55,500 nt of DNA from Levilactobacillus fuyuanensis (GTDB taxonomy: Bacteria; Bacillota; Bacilli; Lactobacillales; Lactobacillaceae): positions 1-55,500 of the forward strand of contig NZ_RHNZ01000019.1 in NCBI RefSeq assembly GCF_003946395.1, in the 5' to 3' direction. The translations under genes were made by a program, and so were the position numbers. Below, piece by piece: positions 17,794 through 26,854 of this stretch. Numbering within the stretch: position 1 is the stretch's first letter; every line of letters starts with the position of its first letter. The notes under the pieces are model-generated. The model was given only the letters and a program-made list of their open reading frames with translations, searched no databases and was not told the origin of the DNA.

Positions 17794-17821
17794 TGCCGTG
17801 ATGGTGGTCACGGCATTTTTT
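17794..17821 (+). terminator. Intrinsic terminator of the AEC gene
   Basis: Perfect stem TGCCGTGA / TCACGGCA with loop TGGTGG and six T. Confidence 0.9.
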
Positions 17822-17921
17822 CATGCACGCATTCAAAAGTTCCCCGAATCGTGGTGACTTTTCCCAGCAGCGATTGGTATACTAGTTGATATTGAGACCG
17901 CTAACAAATAGGAGGAACACT

Positions 17922-19256
17922 ATGGCACCCTTGAAACTAACTGAGGGCCGGCCCATCAAACAAATTATTATTTTTTCACTGCCCTTGATTGGCGGCTCCC
18001 TCTTTCAACAACTCTATAACTTTATCGACACCCTCATCGTTGGCCGATTGATCGGCGTCGATGCCGTGGCCGCAATTGGGGCCTACTATCCCCTGAGTTT
18101 TCTGATTATGGGTTTCGTGCAGGGAACCTGTATTGGCTACAGTATCCCCCTCTCTCACAGTGTGGGTGAGGAGAATCACGCCGCCGTTCGGCAATACCTG
18201 ACCAATGCTGTATGGCTCTGCCTGGCACTTGCCGTGATTCTGACGCCGCTGATGGTGGCCCTGACACCGACCCTACTGACTGCTCTACATACGCCGAACC
18301 AGATTCTTCAGTTGACCATTATCTTTACGACTATCTCGTTTCTGGGGATTCCGGCCAATATTCTCTTTAATTACTCAGCGGACGCCCTGCGATCCTTTGG
18401 TGACGCGGTCCATCCGCTCTACTTTCTAATTGCCTCACTGGTGGTCAATGTGATTCTTGACCTGATATTCATCCTCGTTTTCCATTGGGGGATTGCCGGG
18501 GCCGCCATCGCCACCGTCATCAGTGAATTCATCGGCGGTCTGCTCAACCTGACCGTCTTTCCAAAATTCAACCTGGGCTTGACCCGCAAGGATTGGGCGT
18601 TAAACTGGGCCCGGATGAAGAAAATGAATCTGATTGGTCTACCGATGGGCTTTGAATACTCCGTCTCCGCCATTGGGGCCATCGTGATGCAGGACGCCAT
18701 TAACCTTCTGGGAACCAGCATCATTGCGGCCCAATCCGCCGCCGAAAAGATTCGTCAGCTCTTTACGTTGCCGATGGAAAGCGTTGGGGCGGCAATGGCC
18801 ACCTACCAGGCCCAGAACTTTGGGGCCAAGCAACGCGGTCGAATGAAACGAGGGATCATCGACGGGGTCTGGATTCAAGTGATCTACTCCGCCGCAGCCT
18901 TTATCATTATTAACCTGGTCAAGACGCCACTAGTGACCGCCATCATTGGTCCAGGTCACCCGGACATTATCCGTGAAGCCAATTACTACATTATCATCAT
19001 TAGTTGTTACTTCCCGGTTCACGGGATTCTGATGATCTTCAGAAACACCTTACAGGGTTGGGGCCACAGCTTCTACGCTATCTTCTCTGGCATGGGTGAG
19101 TTGATTGGGCGGACCGCTGCCGGTTGGCTCTCCATCGCCGGCTTTGGTTTCACCGCTATTGCCTACGCCAACCCACTGGCCTGGGGGCTCGCACTGGCCT
19201 ACTGTATCTTTATGGTTATCCGCGTCTTTCGACGGAAAAACTTCTTAGATGATTAG
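17922..19256 (+). CDS. MATE-family efflux transporter
   Basis: A 444-residue, twelve-helix antiporter. Conserved MATE stretches are ILIFSLPLIGGSLFQQLYNF-like near residue 20, IVGRLIGVDAVAAIGA near 45, and MESVGAAMATYQAQNFGA near residue 285. It exports drugs or metabolites in exchange for Na+ or H+; the substrate is unknown. AGGAGG lies 6 bases upstream of the ATG at 17922; the frame's earlier ATG has no such site. It has its own bidirectional terminator. Confidence 0.92.
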   Translation: MAPLKLTEGRPIKQIIIFSLPLIGGSLFQQLYNFIDTLIVGRLIGVDAVAAIGAYYPLSFLIMGFVQGTCIGYSIPLSHSVGEENHAAVRQYLTNAVWLCLALAVILTPLMVALTPTLLTALHTPNQILQLTIIFTTISFLGIPANILFNYSADALRSFGDAVHPLYFLIASLVVNVILDLIFILVFHWGIAGAAIATVISEFIGGLLNLTVFPKFNLGLTRKDWALNWARMKKMNLIGLPMGFEYSVSAIGAIVMQDAINLLGTSIIAAQSAAEKIRQLFTLPMESVGAAMATYQAQNFGAKQRGRMKRGIIDGVWIQVIYSAAAFIIINLVKTPLVTAIIGPGHPDIIREANYYIIIISCYFPVHGILMIFRNTLQGWGHSFYAIFSGMGELIGRTAAGWLSIAGFGFTAIAYANPLAWGLALAYCIFMVIRVFRRKNFLDD

Positions 19257-19324
19257 TTAATAAGTGTGGGACAGCGGAACCGTCTAGTGGAACACGTTTC
19301 AACTATAGTGAATTTTTGCATAAA

Positions 19325-19360
19325 AAATGGACCCGAGATGTAAAAATCTCGGGTCCATTT
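19325..19360. terminator. Bidirectional terminator between MATE and MFS genes
   Basis: Perfect 15-base stem AAATGGACCCGAGAT / ATCTCGGGTCCATTT between convergent genes. Confidence 0.88.
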
Positions 19361-19392
19361 GTATTAATAATTTAAACTTTACACGAAACAGC

Positions 19393-20826
19393 TTACCGGT
19401 TAGCCTTAGGAATCCGCAGTGCTAACACGAACCCAACGATAGCCAACGCAAACGTGAAGAAGAAGCCATAGTGGGCCCCGTTGACGAATGCACCGGCAGC
19501 GTTGTTCGCACCGTTCGCCATGTAGGCTGCTTGACCGATACCTAACAGACTGGTGGCAATCGCCGTCGCAATCGCCCCAACAATCTGCTGTAAGGTGTTC
19601 ATGATGGCACTCCCGTCGGCCGCAATTGGACCAGTCAGGGAGTTTAATCCATACGTCTGTGATGGTGACATCGCTAGCGGTGCCCCAATCATCAAGATGA
19701 TGTGGGCCATGATGACGTACCAGATGGCACTGTGCGTGCTGGTAAAGGCCAACATCAATGCCCCGACCATCGAGATGATAAAACCGATACGGGCAGGCAT
19801 TTGCGCACCCACCCGGTCATACATCCGGCCAGCAACGGCTGAAATAACCGCGTTCATAATCCCACCGGGGAACATGATGATCCCGGTCAAGGCAACTGGA
19901 ACTAACAGTCCCTTTTGAATATACATAGGTAACAGGTACATTGCAGATAAAATAATTCCGAAGTTGATCATGACCAAGCTAGCCCCGATTCGGAATCCAG
20001 GAATTCCAAAGGCCCGCAGGTTCAAGATTGGCTTGTCCATCGTCAATTGACGATGCGTATACCATGCCAAGACAGCCAAACCAACAACTAAGGACCCAAT
20101 CACGGCAGCTGAGCCCCAGCCCCGGTCACTAGCCAAGCTGACCCCGAGCACTAAGCTCCCAAAACCAACCGTTGACAGTAGGATTGATAAGAAATCAACC
20201 TTGGGACGCGTGACTTCAGCGATGTTTGTCAGTGACGATACCGCGAAGATAAAGGCAATAATCAGAAATGGCACAAACAGCCAGAAAATCCACCGCCAAG
20301 AAGCAATCCCCAGCACGATACCAGCTAAGGTAGGTCCAACGGCTGGTGCGAACATGATGACCAGTCCGACCATCCCCATGGCAGCCCCCAACTTATAGGG
20401 TGGGAAAATCTGCATGGCAACGGTGAACATCAGTGGCAAGATCAGCCCAGTCGCAATCCCCTGAATCATCCGACCAAACAATAAGACACCAAAACCTGGT
20501 GCAGATGCAGAGATGATCGCCCCAACCATAAAGTCAATCAAGGCAAACAGAATCACTTGCCGCGTTGTAAACCATTTCGTAATAATACTGGATAATGGCA
20601 GGACAATCCCGACCATTAACATATAACCCGTAACCAACCACTGAATCGTGGCGGTCGTTACGCCTAATTGCGCCATTAATTGTGGCAATGCAATATTTAA
20701 GGACGTTTCGGAAAACATCCCGACAAAGCCCCCGATGAGCATCCCCATCATGGCTAGCATTGGGTGGGCAACTTGTACTCGCGCTTTTTTAGCCACGTTC
20801 TCTTGGCTACTTTGTACAGAATCCAT
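19393..20826 (-). CDS. MFS drug transporter, DHA2 (14-helix) family
   Basis: A 477-residue proton-driven exporter of the EmrB/QacA type, with about 14 membrane helices. The motif-A region reads PLSSIITKWFTTRQVI, and ATGLILPLMFTVAMQIFPPYKLGAAMG is the conserved stretch after helix 4. LGIASWRWIFWLFVPF is the DHA2 motif around helix 6. It probably expels lipophilic or cationic compounds. The gene follows the ABC-F gene by about 135 bases on the same strand with no visible terminator between them, so the two may be co-transcribed. The ribosome binding site before the ATG is weak (GAGTG). Confidence 0.9.
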   Translation of the reverse strand: MDSVQSSQENVAKKARVQVAHPMLAMMGMLIGGFVGMFSETSLNIALPQLMAQLGVTTATIQWLVTGYMLMVGIVLPLSSIITKWFTTRQVILFALIDFMVGAIISASAPGFGVLLFGRMIQGIATGLILPLMFTVAMQIFPPYKLGAAMGMVGLVIMFAPAVGPTLAGIVLGIASWRWIFWLFVPFLIIAFIFAVSSLTNIAEVTRPKVDFLSILLSTVGFGSLVLGVSLASDRGWGSAAVIGSLVVGLAVLAWYTHRQLTMDKPILNLRAFGIPGFRIGASLVMINFGIILSAMYLLPMYIQKGLLVPVALTGIIMFPGGIMNAVISAVAGRMYDRVGAQMPARIGFIISMVGALMLAFTSTHSAIWYVIMAHIILMIGAPLAMSPSQTYGLNSLTGPIAADGSAIMNTLQQIVGAIATAIATSLLGIGQAAYMANGANNAAGAFVNGAHYGFFFTFALAIVGFVLALRIPKANR

Positions 20827-20961
20827 TTTGTTTTCACACTCGCTTTCATTTTAAACACAATGGATTACTCTACCAGAAAAAAACAATCTTCGTAAGCACA
20901 AATTTTGAAAATATTAAAGGTAACCGGTTTCATCGCCAATTTCTTACCTATTTATTACTTT

Positions 20962-22473
20962 CTACGACTTTAAGGCCGTAATCTGGTCCCGTATTTCTTT
21001 GAGCCGTTGAGTATCCAACTCCGGCGCCATCATCAATTGATCATATTCAAATTGTAATCGTGGTAAGTCGGTTGCTGGCGTTCCCTGTGCCGTCTGTTCC
21101 GGATCAATCAACTTCTGGTCGGTCAATTCTAGCACCCGCGTTGCCACCTTTTCCCGGAAGGTCTGATCATGTGCAACGAACAAGACCGTCCCCGGGTAAC
21201 CAACTAAAAAGTCTTCGAGCGCTTGTAGCGCTGGCAAATCCAGATAGTTGGTCGGCTCATCGAGGATCAGCAGGTTGCTGGCACTGACCAGAATCGTCAG
21301 CAGTTGGAGCTTGACCTGCTCGCCCCCGCTGAGGTCGCCAATCAGTCGGTCGTAAAAGCTAGCGGTCAACCCAAAAGCACCCATCACTTGCCGCGTCCGA
21401 TTTTCATCTAACGCCGTAGCCCGCCGTAAGACGTGCCACACCGTTTGACCGGTCGGTAACTGCGTCATATCCTGATGGAAGTAGCCCACGCGAGCACTGG
21501 GAGCTAATCGCGTCCCCGGCGTCTGGTTCAAAATAGCCGAAATCAGCGTCGACTTGCCGCTACCATTGGGCCCGGCCAAGGCAACCCGCTCTCCCGGACG
21601 AATCCGCAACTTCACGTGGTGGAGCAGGTCATGCTTTCCCCGTTTCAGGTGCAGGTCCTCTACCGTCATGAGGTACTTTCCCACGACTGGCGGCAGATCG
21701 GTTGCGACGAGCTTCAAAGCAGCCGTCTCATGCGGCTTCACGGCTGTGGTCTGACGATCTGCCCGTTCCCGCAAGGCCCGTGCGCCGCGTTCCATCTTAC
21801 CGGCGTTCTGTTCCCGTACCTTCTTAGAGTTCGACCGTTCGGCAGCACTCATGCTTCGACTCCCCTTACGAATCCGGTCGGCCTTTTCATGGCGGGCCTG
21901 AACAGCCTGTCGCAGTTCTTTTCTTTCCCGCTGTTCATTCTGATACCGATCCAGCGCGTTATGCCGTTGCTGTTCGCGTAAGGCCGTGAACTCGGCAAAC
22001 CCACCGTTGTACTGCGTATAGATTTTTTCCGTCAACGACCAGATCTGCGTGGCTACCGCCGTTAACAGGTCCCGGTCATGCGAGATCAGCAACAGTAACC
22101 CATTGAAGTGTTTGAGCTGTTGGGTCAGCCACCGTTGATGTTCATCATCGAGATTGGCGGACGGTTCATCTAAAATTAAAATCGCTGGGCGCTGCGCTAG
22201 GGCAAACCGGACCCGATCCAACATGCTCTGCCCACCGGAACGCCCCCGTGTAGGGGCAATCTGTGGCACCAGCGTGACGTCATCGGTCACGATTCGTTGG
22301 CCATCAAAGTCCGTATCAATGCCGGCAATAATCCGTGCCAGGGTCGTCTTTCCTGTACCGTTGGCGCCTACTATACCGATGCGTTCACCAGTATGTGCCG
22401 TCAGTTGGTCCACGCTAAACAGCGTTTCTCCGACGATTGTTTTCGTTAAGTTATTTAAAGTAATTTGTGTCAA
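20962..22473 (-). CDS. ABC-F ATPase (possible antibiotic-resistance type)
   Basis: A 503-residue soluble protein with two ABC domains and no membrane segments. The first has Walker A GANGTGKT (about 36-43), an unusually short Q-loop-to-signature region, signature RSGGQ and Walker B ILILDEPSANLD. The second has GPNGSGKST, LSGGEQ and LLILDEPTNYLD. The linker (about 170-260) is long, basic and coiled-coil-like (RYQNEQRERKELRQAV), as in ribosome-protecting ABC-F proteins. These rescue ribosomes from drugs bound at the peptidyl transferase centre. The start is TTG at 22473 with GGGGGA 6 bases upstream; the longer frame to 22557 runs through the leader terminator and is rejected. Drug spectrum unknown. 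Confidence 0.85.
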   Translation of the reverse strand: MTQITLNNLTKTIVGETLFSVDQLTAHTGERIGIVGANGTGKTTLARIIAGIDTDFDGQRIVTDDVTLVPQIAPTRGRSGGQSMLDRVRFALAQRPAILILDEPSANLDDEHQRWLTQQLKHFNGLLLLISHDRDLLTAVATQIWSLTEKIYTQYNGGFAEFTALREQQRHNALDRYQNEQRERKELRQAVQARHEKADRIRKGSRSMSAAERSNSKKVREQNAGKMERGARALRERADRQTTAVKPHETAALKLVATDLPPVVGKYLMTVEDLHLKRGKHDLLHHVKLRIRPGERVALAGPNGSGKSTLISAILNQTPGTRLAPSARVGYFHQDMTQLPTGQTVWHVLRRATALDENRTRQVMGAFGLTASFYDRLIGDLSGGEQVKLQLLTILVSASNLLILDEPTNYLDLPALQALEDFLVGYPGTVLFVAHDQTFREKVATRVLELTDQKLIDPEQTAQGTPATDLPRLQFEYDQLMMAPELDTQRLKEIRDQITALKS

Positions 22474-22517
22474 AGAGTCGTCCCCCTTTTGAAAGCAGGG
22501 ATCGATGGCTGGCAAAT

Positions 22518-22558
22518 AAAAAAGTGGCCGCATTTCCCGTCCGGAAATGGCACCCACT
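22518..22558 (-). terminator. Terminator inside the ABC-F leader (candidate attenuator)
   Basis: On the minus strand AGTGG...CATTTCC, loop, GGAAATG...CCACT followed by six T, 45 bases before the start codon. A second hairpin (22556-22579, ACTGAATTG/CAATCAGT) overlaps its outer arm, so the two exclude each other. Confidence 0.8.
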
Positions 22559-22621
22559 GATTGCGTTTGGCAATTCAGTCGGCGGAACCATCAATCCCAA
22601 TTGCAGGCCCACTCCACCCCT

Positions 22622-22648
22622 CTAAACGGTGGTGAAGCTGACAAACAT
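22622..22648 (-). CDS. Mini-ORF of 8 codons in the ABC-F leader
   Basis: It encodes MFVSFTTV and lies between the ABC-F promoter and the leader terminator. No strong ribosome binding site; it starts 10 bases after the stop of a 3-codon mini-ORF. It may serve as a drug-sensing leader peptide; translation is unproven. Confidence 0.35.
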   Translation of the reverse strand: MFVSFTTV

Positions 22649-22658
22649 TTGAGAGTGA

Positions 22659-22670
22659 TTAGTTACGCAT
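22659..22670 (-). CDS. Mini-ORF of 3 codons in the ABC-F leader
   Basis: ATG CGT AAC TAA (MRN), with GAGG 10 bases upstream, about 30 bases after the predicted transcription start. Reported because minimal uORFs precede drug-inducible ABC-F genes elsewhere; unproven here. Confidence 0.35.
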   Translation of the reverse strand: MRN

Positions 22671-22704
22671 CGGCTGAATACCTCGTTCTTTCTTAAAGTA
22701 CGAA

Positions 22705-22733
22705 TAGAATAGCATACCGTTACGCCTTTGACA
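22705..22733 (-). promoter_or_regulatory. ABC-F promoter
   Basis: On the minus strand -35 TTGTCA, 17 bases, -10 TATTCT. The leader RNA would be about 225 bases long. Confidence 0.7.
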
Positions 22734-22840
22734 AGCAGCCCCCGTTTTTTTACTAATTTCTCGTGAAAACTTATCAGCATTCCCGGTGAATTTCGAGTAC
22801 ACTAAGGATAAACGAACAGCCGAAATCGGAGGGAAATTTT

Positions 22841-23314
22841 ATGCAACCATTACGTATTTTATTCATCTCTATTGAAGGCAACACCCGGAACTTCGTCGAA
22901 AATTTAACGACCTACGCTACCAAGCAGCATGCCCAAAATGCCGAATTACCAGAAATCACAGCTACTGAAATCAGTGAAGCCAGTGACTTTGTTGCTGAAA
23001 CACAGCCTTACTTCTGCTTTGTCCCCACCTATCTCGATGGGGGTAACGGTATCGACAACGGCGTCAAGGAACTCATGACTAACGTTTTAGGCGAATACAT
23101 CGACTACGCCACCAACGCCCAGCATTTAATCGGTGTCGTCGGCAGTGGTAATCGTAATTTTAACGAACAATACTGCCTGACCGCTAAACGGTATGCCAAG
23201 AAGTTCGACGCCCCATTCATCGCAAACTACGAACTCCGTGGCGTCCCGCGCGACGAAACCCGTGTTTATAACGCCTTAGTTACCCGAATGAAGGAAGTCT
23301 CTATCCATGACTAA
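22841..23314 (+). CDS. nrdI: NrdI, flavodoxin for class Ib ribonucleotide reductase
   Basis: A 157-residue flavodoxin-like protein. ILFISIEGNTRNFVENL is the NrdI version of the FMN phosphate loop, and FVPTYLDGGNGIDNGVKE and GSGNRNFNEQYCLTAK are diagnostic NrdI stretches. NrdI supplies the oxidant that assembles the Mn2-tyrosyl cofactor of NrdF. GGAGGG lies 8 bases before the ATG. No nrdEF genes are in the window; instead it overlaps a nitroreductase gene by 8 bases, so the two are co-translated. Confidence 0.9.
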   Translation: MQPLRILFISIEGNTRNFVENLTTYATKQHAQNAELPEITATEISEASDFVAETQPYFCFVPTYLDGGNGIDNGVKELMTNVLGEYIDYATNAQHLIGVVGSGNRNFNEQYCLTAKRYAKKFDAPFIANYELRGVPRDETRVYNALVTRMKEVSIHD

Positions 23315-24059
23315 TCCAACACTAACAACCCTATTGAATCACCGTAGCATTCGAAAGTTTACCGATGAGAAGTTAACGACGGCCGAAGTCACGACCCTAG
23401 TGGACGCCGCGCAACACACGCCAACCAGTACCTTCTCACAACAATACAGTATTATCAGTGTCACTGACCCTGAAAAGTTGGCGGTCCTGGGTGACATCAC
23501 CGGCCATCACTGGCTCGAAAAATCTGGCCACTTCTTCTTGTTTTTAGCCGATCAATACCGCAACTCACAATTGGTCACAGCGACACCGGCCACCATAGCC
23601 AACCTGCACAGCACGGACAAGTTCTTAGCCAGTATCTTTGATGCCAGCATCGCCGTGGAAGCCATGGTCGTTGCCGGTGAAAGCATGGGCCTAGGCAGCA
23701 CGATCATGGGCAGTATCTTAAACGATGTGCCTCGCTTAATTGACTTGTTCCATTTGCCAGAGTTGACCTTCCCCGTTTTCGGACTCGCCGTGGGTCATCC
23801 AGCGGAGAAACCTGAATGCAAGCCCCGGATGCCACAAGAATTGATTCATTTCACCAATGATTACCAGCCATTGACCGCCGATAGCGCGCCGTTAGCTGCC
23901 TATAACAAGGTCATAACGGACTACTATCAGAAACGTGGCGATCATCCGAACGCAGAGTCATTCACCCATCACGTGGCAAATGAATTGGCGCGTGATCCAA
24001 AACAACGTGCAAAATTAAACCAGGCGCTTGAGTACCAAGGATTCTTACAACACCATTAA
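23307..24059 (+). CDS. NADPH-dependent nitroreductase/flavin reductase (NfrA-like)
   Basis: A 250-residue FMN enzyme of the nitroreductase superfamily. NHRSIRKFTDEKLT at the N-terminus binds the FMN phosphate, AAQHTPTSTFSQQYS contacts the flavin, and MGLGSTIMGSILND and FPVFGLAVGHPAEKPECKPRMP are typical of the NfrA/Frp branch. It should reduce FMN, quinones or nitro compounds with NADPH. The ATG overlaps the nrdI stop. Co-translation suggests it could supply electrons to NrdI; this is inference. Confidence 0.9.
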   Translation: MTNPTLTTLLNHRSIRKFTDEKLTTAEVTTLVDAAQHTPTSTFSQQYSIISVTDPEKLAVLGDITGHHWLEKSGHFFLFLADQYRNSQLVTATPATIANLHSTDKFLASIFDASIAVEAMVVAGESMGLGSTIMGSILNDVPRLIDLFHLPELTFPVFGLAVGHPAEKPECKPRMPQELIHFTNDYQPLTADSAPLAAYNKVITDYYQKRGDHPNAESFTHHVANELARDPKQRAKLNQALEYQGFLQHH

Positions 24060-24069
24060 GTGTCAGTCG

Positions 24070-24101
24070 GGATGTCTCGCAGTCGTGAGACATCCTTTTT
24101 T
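24070..24101 (+). terminator. Intrinsic terminator of the nrdI operon
   Basis: Stem GGATGTCTC / GAGACATCC followed by six T. Confidence 0.9.
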
Positions 24102-24107
24102 GATGCA

Positions 24108-25307
24108 TTACAAATTTGGATCAAATGCCGCCAGTAAGTCACTCGGATCGACTACTGGCATGGCACCAAACCGACCGCTCAAATAGTCTTTCAGCCAGCC
24201 CTCTGCTGGCACATCGACAAAATCGAAGAGTGACACCAGTTGGCTTTCGCCCCGATAATCCTTCTCCGCCAAGTAAATCTGATCAACGCGAAGGTGTTGA
24301 CTCATCAATGCCGGTTGGTTCGTGGTTAGGATGACTTGGCTGGTATTCGCCACTGAATTAAATAGGGCTAGGAGCGCTGCTAAGGCCGTTGGATGAATCG
24401 CGCCCAATCGGTTATCGGTCAGAATTGTTTGCGGGTGCTCGGCATGCTGGGCGGTAATCAAGGCCAATCCCAGTACGACTAGCTGCTGCATACCCATTGA
24501 CGCACTAGTCAGTGGCAATTCCTCGCGACCAATGACGGCTCCCTCCTCATCATACTTTTCATAGACCAGATACAGGTCTGGGCGCGTAACCGCCGACCCA
24601 TCTAGAAATTGAATTGCCACTTTACGCTGGGTGATTCCGGCAACTTCACTGCCCACGGCTCTCAGAAACTGGGCCATTTGACTGTGGACCCACTCATTAT
24701 CTAGTGCATGCCCACTGGGATGCTCGTTTAAAATAATCAGGTCATCATTGAACCACTCGAAGACGGTGATGGCTGGCCGATAGTTCCAGTCCTGTAGCGC
24801 ATAGAGCATCAGTGCATTGGGCCGGACACGTTGGGTTACCGGTAACAATCCTTCCGGCACCACCGTCATGGTGCCCTTCTCTCGTGCAAATAACACCTTA
24901 TAGTCATCCCCGGCCGCAACGCTCAACATCTCATTCACAATTTGTGTCGCCGTGTAGCTGAATGCATAGCGGTACTGCTGATCATCGCGGGTAAAGTTCA
25001 CCATAAACGTGGTCCGTTTGCTCGCAGATCCCCGATCAAACCGAAAAGGCTCGTAGGGCAGGTTATCCGTAATCTGTTCCGTGGGCCCCACGACCATCTG
25101 GCGCATCCGTTCCAGTCCGGCCAATACGGTACTTTTGCCGGCACCATTCGCACCAAAAATGGCCGCACTTTTCAGAAGGCTCAGTTCAGGCTTAATCGGC
25201 ACCGTATTTTCATGGGCCCACTGCTGGACGCCACCCCCGGTCTCCATTGAAAGCGTGGCGGAATCCTTGAACGAACGAAAATTACCCAACGTGAAGTCGA
25301 TTAACAT
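24108..25307 (-). CDS. AAA15-type ATPase with degenerate catalytic motifs
   Basis: A 399-residue soluble protein with an SMC-like split ATPase. LIDFTLGNFRSFKDSATLSM and Walker A FGANGAGKST (about 51-60) are intact. The signature is degenerate (SASMGMQQL, near 268-276, instead of SSGTxxL). The Walker B segment reads TILTDNR (about 294-300), with Asn where the catalytic Glu is expected. The H-loop reads TTNQ where TTHD or THNP is usual. The tail VDQIYLAEKD...SLFDF is typical of the family. Relatives occur in abortive-infection and RloC-like systems; no partner nuclease is beside it. AGGGGAGG precedes the ATG. Confidence 0.75.
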   Translation of the reverse strand: MLIDFTLGNFRSFKDSATLSMETGGGVQQWAHENTVPIKPELSLLKSAAIFGANGAGKSTVLAGLERMRQMVVGPTEQITDNLPYEPFRFDRGSASKRTTFMVNFTRDDQQYRYAFSYTATQIVNEMLSVAAGDDYKVLFAREKGTMTVVPEGLLPVTQRVRPNALMLYALQDWNYRPAITVFEWFNDDLIILNEHPSGHALDNEWVHSQMAQFLRAVGSEVAGITQRKVAIQFLDGSAVTRPDLYLVYEKYDEEGAVIGREELPLTSASMGMQQLVVLGLALITAQHAEHPQTILTDNRLGAIHPTALAALLALFNSVANTSQVILTTNQPALMSQHLRVDQIYLAEKDYRGESQLVSLFDFVDVPAEGWLKDYLSGRFGAMPVVDPSDLLAAFDPNL

Positions 25308-25481
25308 GACAAAGCCTCCCCTTTTCTTAGCATATTACGCCTGTTCACGTGATAAGCAATGACTTTCACCTTGTTCTGCTAAATCCGCTATTACAGAGTT
25401 TATAAAACCGTTACCTATCCCTTCACATCAAGGCCGGTCGTCACATCCCATCATTAGTTAATAAACTAGTTTAGTTAGACT

Positions 25482-25515
25482 AAAAAAGGGTAACTTCATG
25501 AAGAAGTTGCCCCTT
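25482..25515 (-). terminator. Intrinsic terminator of the MFS gene
   Basis: On the minus strand AGGGGCAACTTC / GAAGTTACCCT with a six-T run. Confidence 0.85.
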
Positions 25516-25545
25516 AACTCAACAATTCAAATCAGCCCAATTGAC

Positions 25546-26709
25546 TTACTTTAATCGTGCCTGATTCAGCCGATTGCGCACCATAACCGCTGCCAGTGCC
25601 AGTAACATCAGCAACGTCACTGACCCGAACAGGTCTCGGTAACTCCCATACTCGATCAAAAGGCCCCCGTACAGTGGCCCAATTGCCCGACCGAAGGAAA
25701 TCGCCATGTTATAGATTCCTTGAAATTTCCCTTTGTCGTTGTCACCGGCCAGCTTGTCGATCCACGCTGGAATTCCGGGAAACCCAATCATTTCCCCAAT
25801 GGTCAAAACGACCATTGTCACGACGAACATCGCGTAGGTCTTGGCAAAGACCAGAATCAGGAAGGACAGGATGAAGATCAGCGACCCCGCGGCAATCTGG
25901 GAACTCATCTTAAAGTAGCCGCCCAAACGGTTAGCGATGGGTTGCCCGAAGACGATCATCAAACCATTCAGCGTCCACAATAAACTATAGTGCTCGAATG
26001 AGATGCCCAGGTTGGTCATGTGAACGGAAATCACACTTTCCCACAGCGTGTAGCTCATGTACAGGCAAAAGACCATGACCGCAATCAGCCAAATCAGATT
26101 TAACTGTGCAGGCTTGGCTGTCTTCTGCTCGTGGTGCTGGGTCTTGGTGGTAATCTTCATTCGGAAGTCCGCCAAGATAATCAGTAAGAGTGCTGTGTAA
26201 CAGATGCTAGCAGCGATGAAAACCAGCTGAACACCGTGGTCCATCAGGTACCCAACCATTAGCGTGCCAACGACGACCCCCAGGTTCATCCCAATATATA
26301 AGTAATTAAATACCCGGCGACTGCTGATGGTCGTGACGTTGGCAGCAAACGAGTTGACCACGGTCATCACGACCCCATCACCCAAACCGATAAACAGTAG
26401 CATGATGCCAAAGATTGGCCAACCGTGAAAGAAGATCAGAATCAGCATAGGGATAAAGGAACACAACGTTCCTAAAATAGCCGACTTAAATGGTGACCAG
26501 TTATCGAAGAGCCATCCCCCGAGCCAATTCCCTAAAATCATGCACAACGACATCCCTAACAGGGCGATGCCGGCTAACGTCAGCGTTTGGTGTAATTGGT
26601 TATGCATATAGACCGTCGTCAACGGCCACATACACGCCGCGGCCGCGTTAAGTAACAGCGTTGCCGAAAGAATCCCGACCAGGCTGACTTCCTTGTTGCT
26701 TTTCCACAT
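25546..26709 (-). CDS. MFS transporter (12-helix, DHA1-like)
   Basis: A 387-residue membrane protein of about twelve helices. Motif A lies between helices 2 and 3 (GNWLGGWLFDNWSPFKSA), and the duplicate half has GQPIANRLGGYF. A basic cytoplasmic loop (KITTKTQHHEQKTAK) separates the halves. Probably a drug or metabolite exporter; substrate unknown. GAGG lies 8 bases upstream of the ATG. Confidence 0.88.
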   Translation of the reverse strand: MWKSNKEVSLVGILSATLLLNAAAACMWPLTTVYMHNQLHQTLTLAGIALLGMSLCMILGNWLGGWLFDNWSPFKSAILGTLCSFIPMLILIFFHGWPIFGIMLLFIGLGDGVVMTVVNSFAANVTTISSRRVFNYLYIGMNLGVVVGTLMVGYLMDHGVQLVFIAASICYTALLLIILADFRMKITTKTQHHEQKTAKPAQLNLIWLIAVMVFCLYMSYTLWESVISVHMTNLGISFEHYSLLWTLNGLMIVFGQPIANRLGGYFKMSSQIAAGSLIFILSFLILVFAKTYAMFVVTMVVLTIGEMIGFPGIPAWIDKLAGDNDKGKFQGIYNMAISFGRAIGPLYGGLLIEYGSYRDLFGSVTLLMLLALAAVMVRNRLNQARLK

Positions 26710-26854
26710 TTAAGGTACCTCACTTGTTTGAATTCTGCTTTCCATTGTCGCATATTTTATAGGGAAAGAAAACCACAACGCTCATCGGGCCCAGTAAAGC
26801 AACTTTTTAAATTTAATTTTATTCATTTTATGTATATTACAAAAAAGATTGGCT

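Noticed and set aside
22474-22557. Longer N-terminus of the ABC-F protein from the ATG at 22557
   Set aside because: It would translate through the leader terminator; the TTG at 22473 has a much better ribosome binding site and matches where ABC-F proteins begin.
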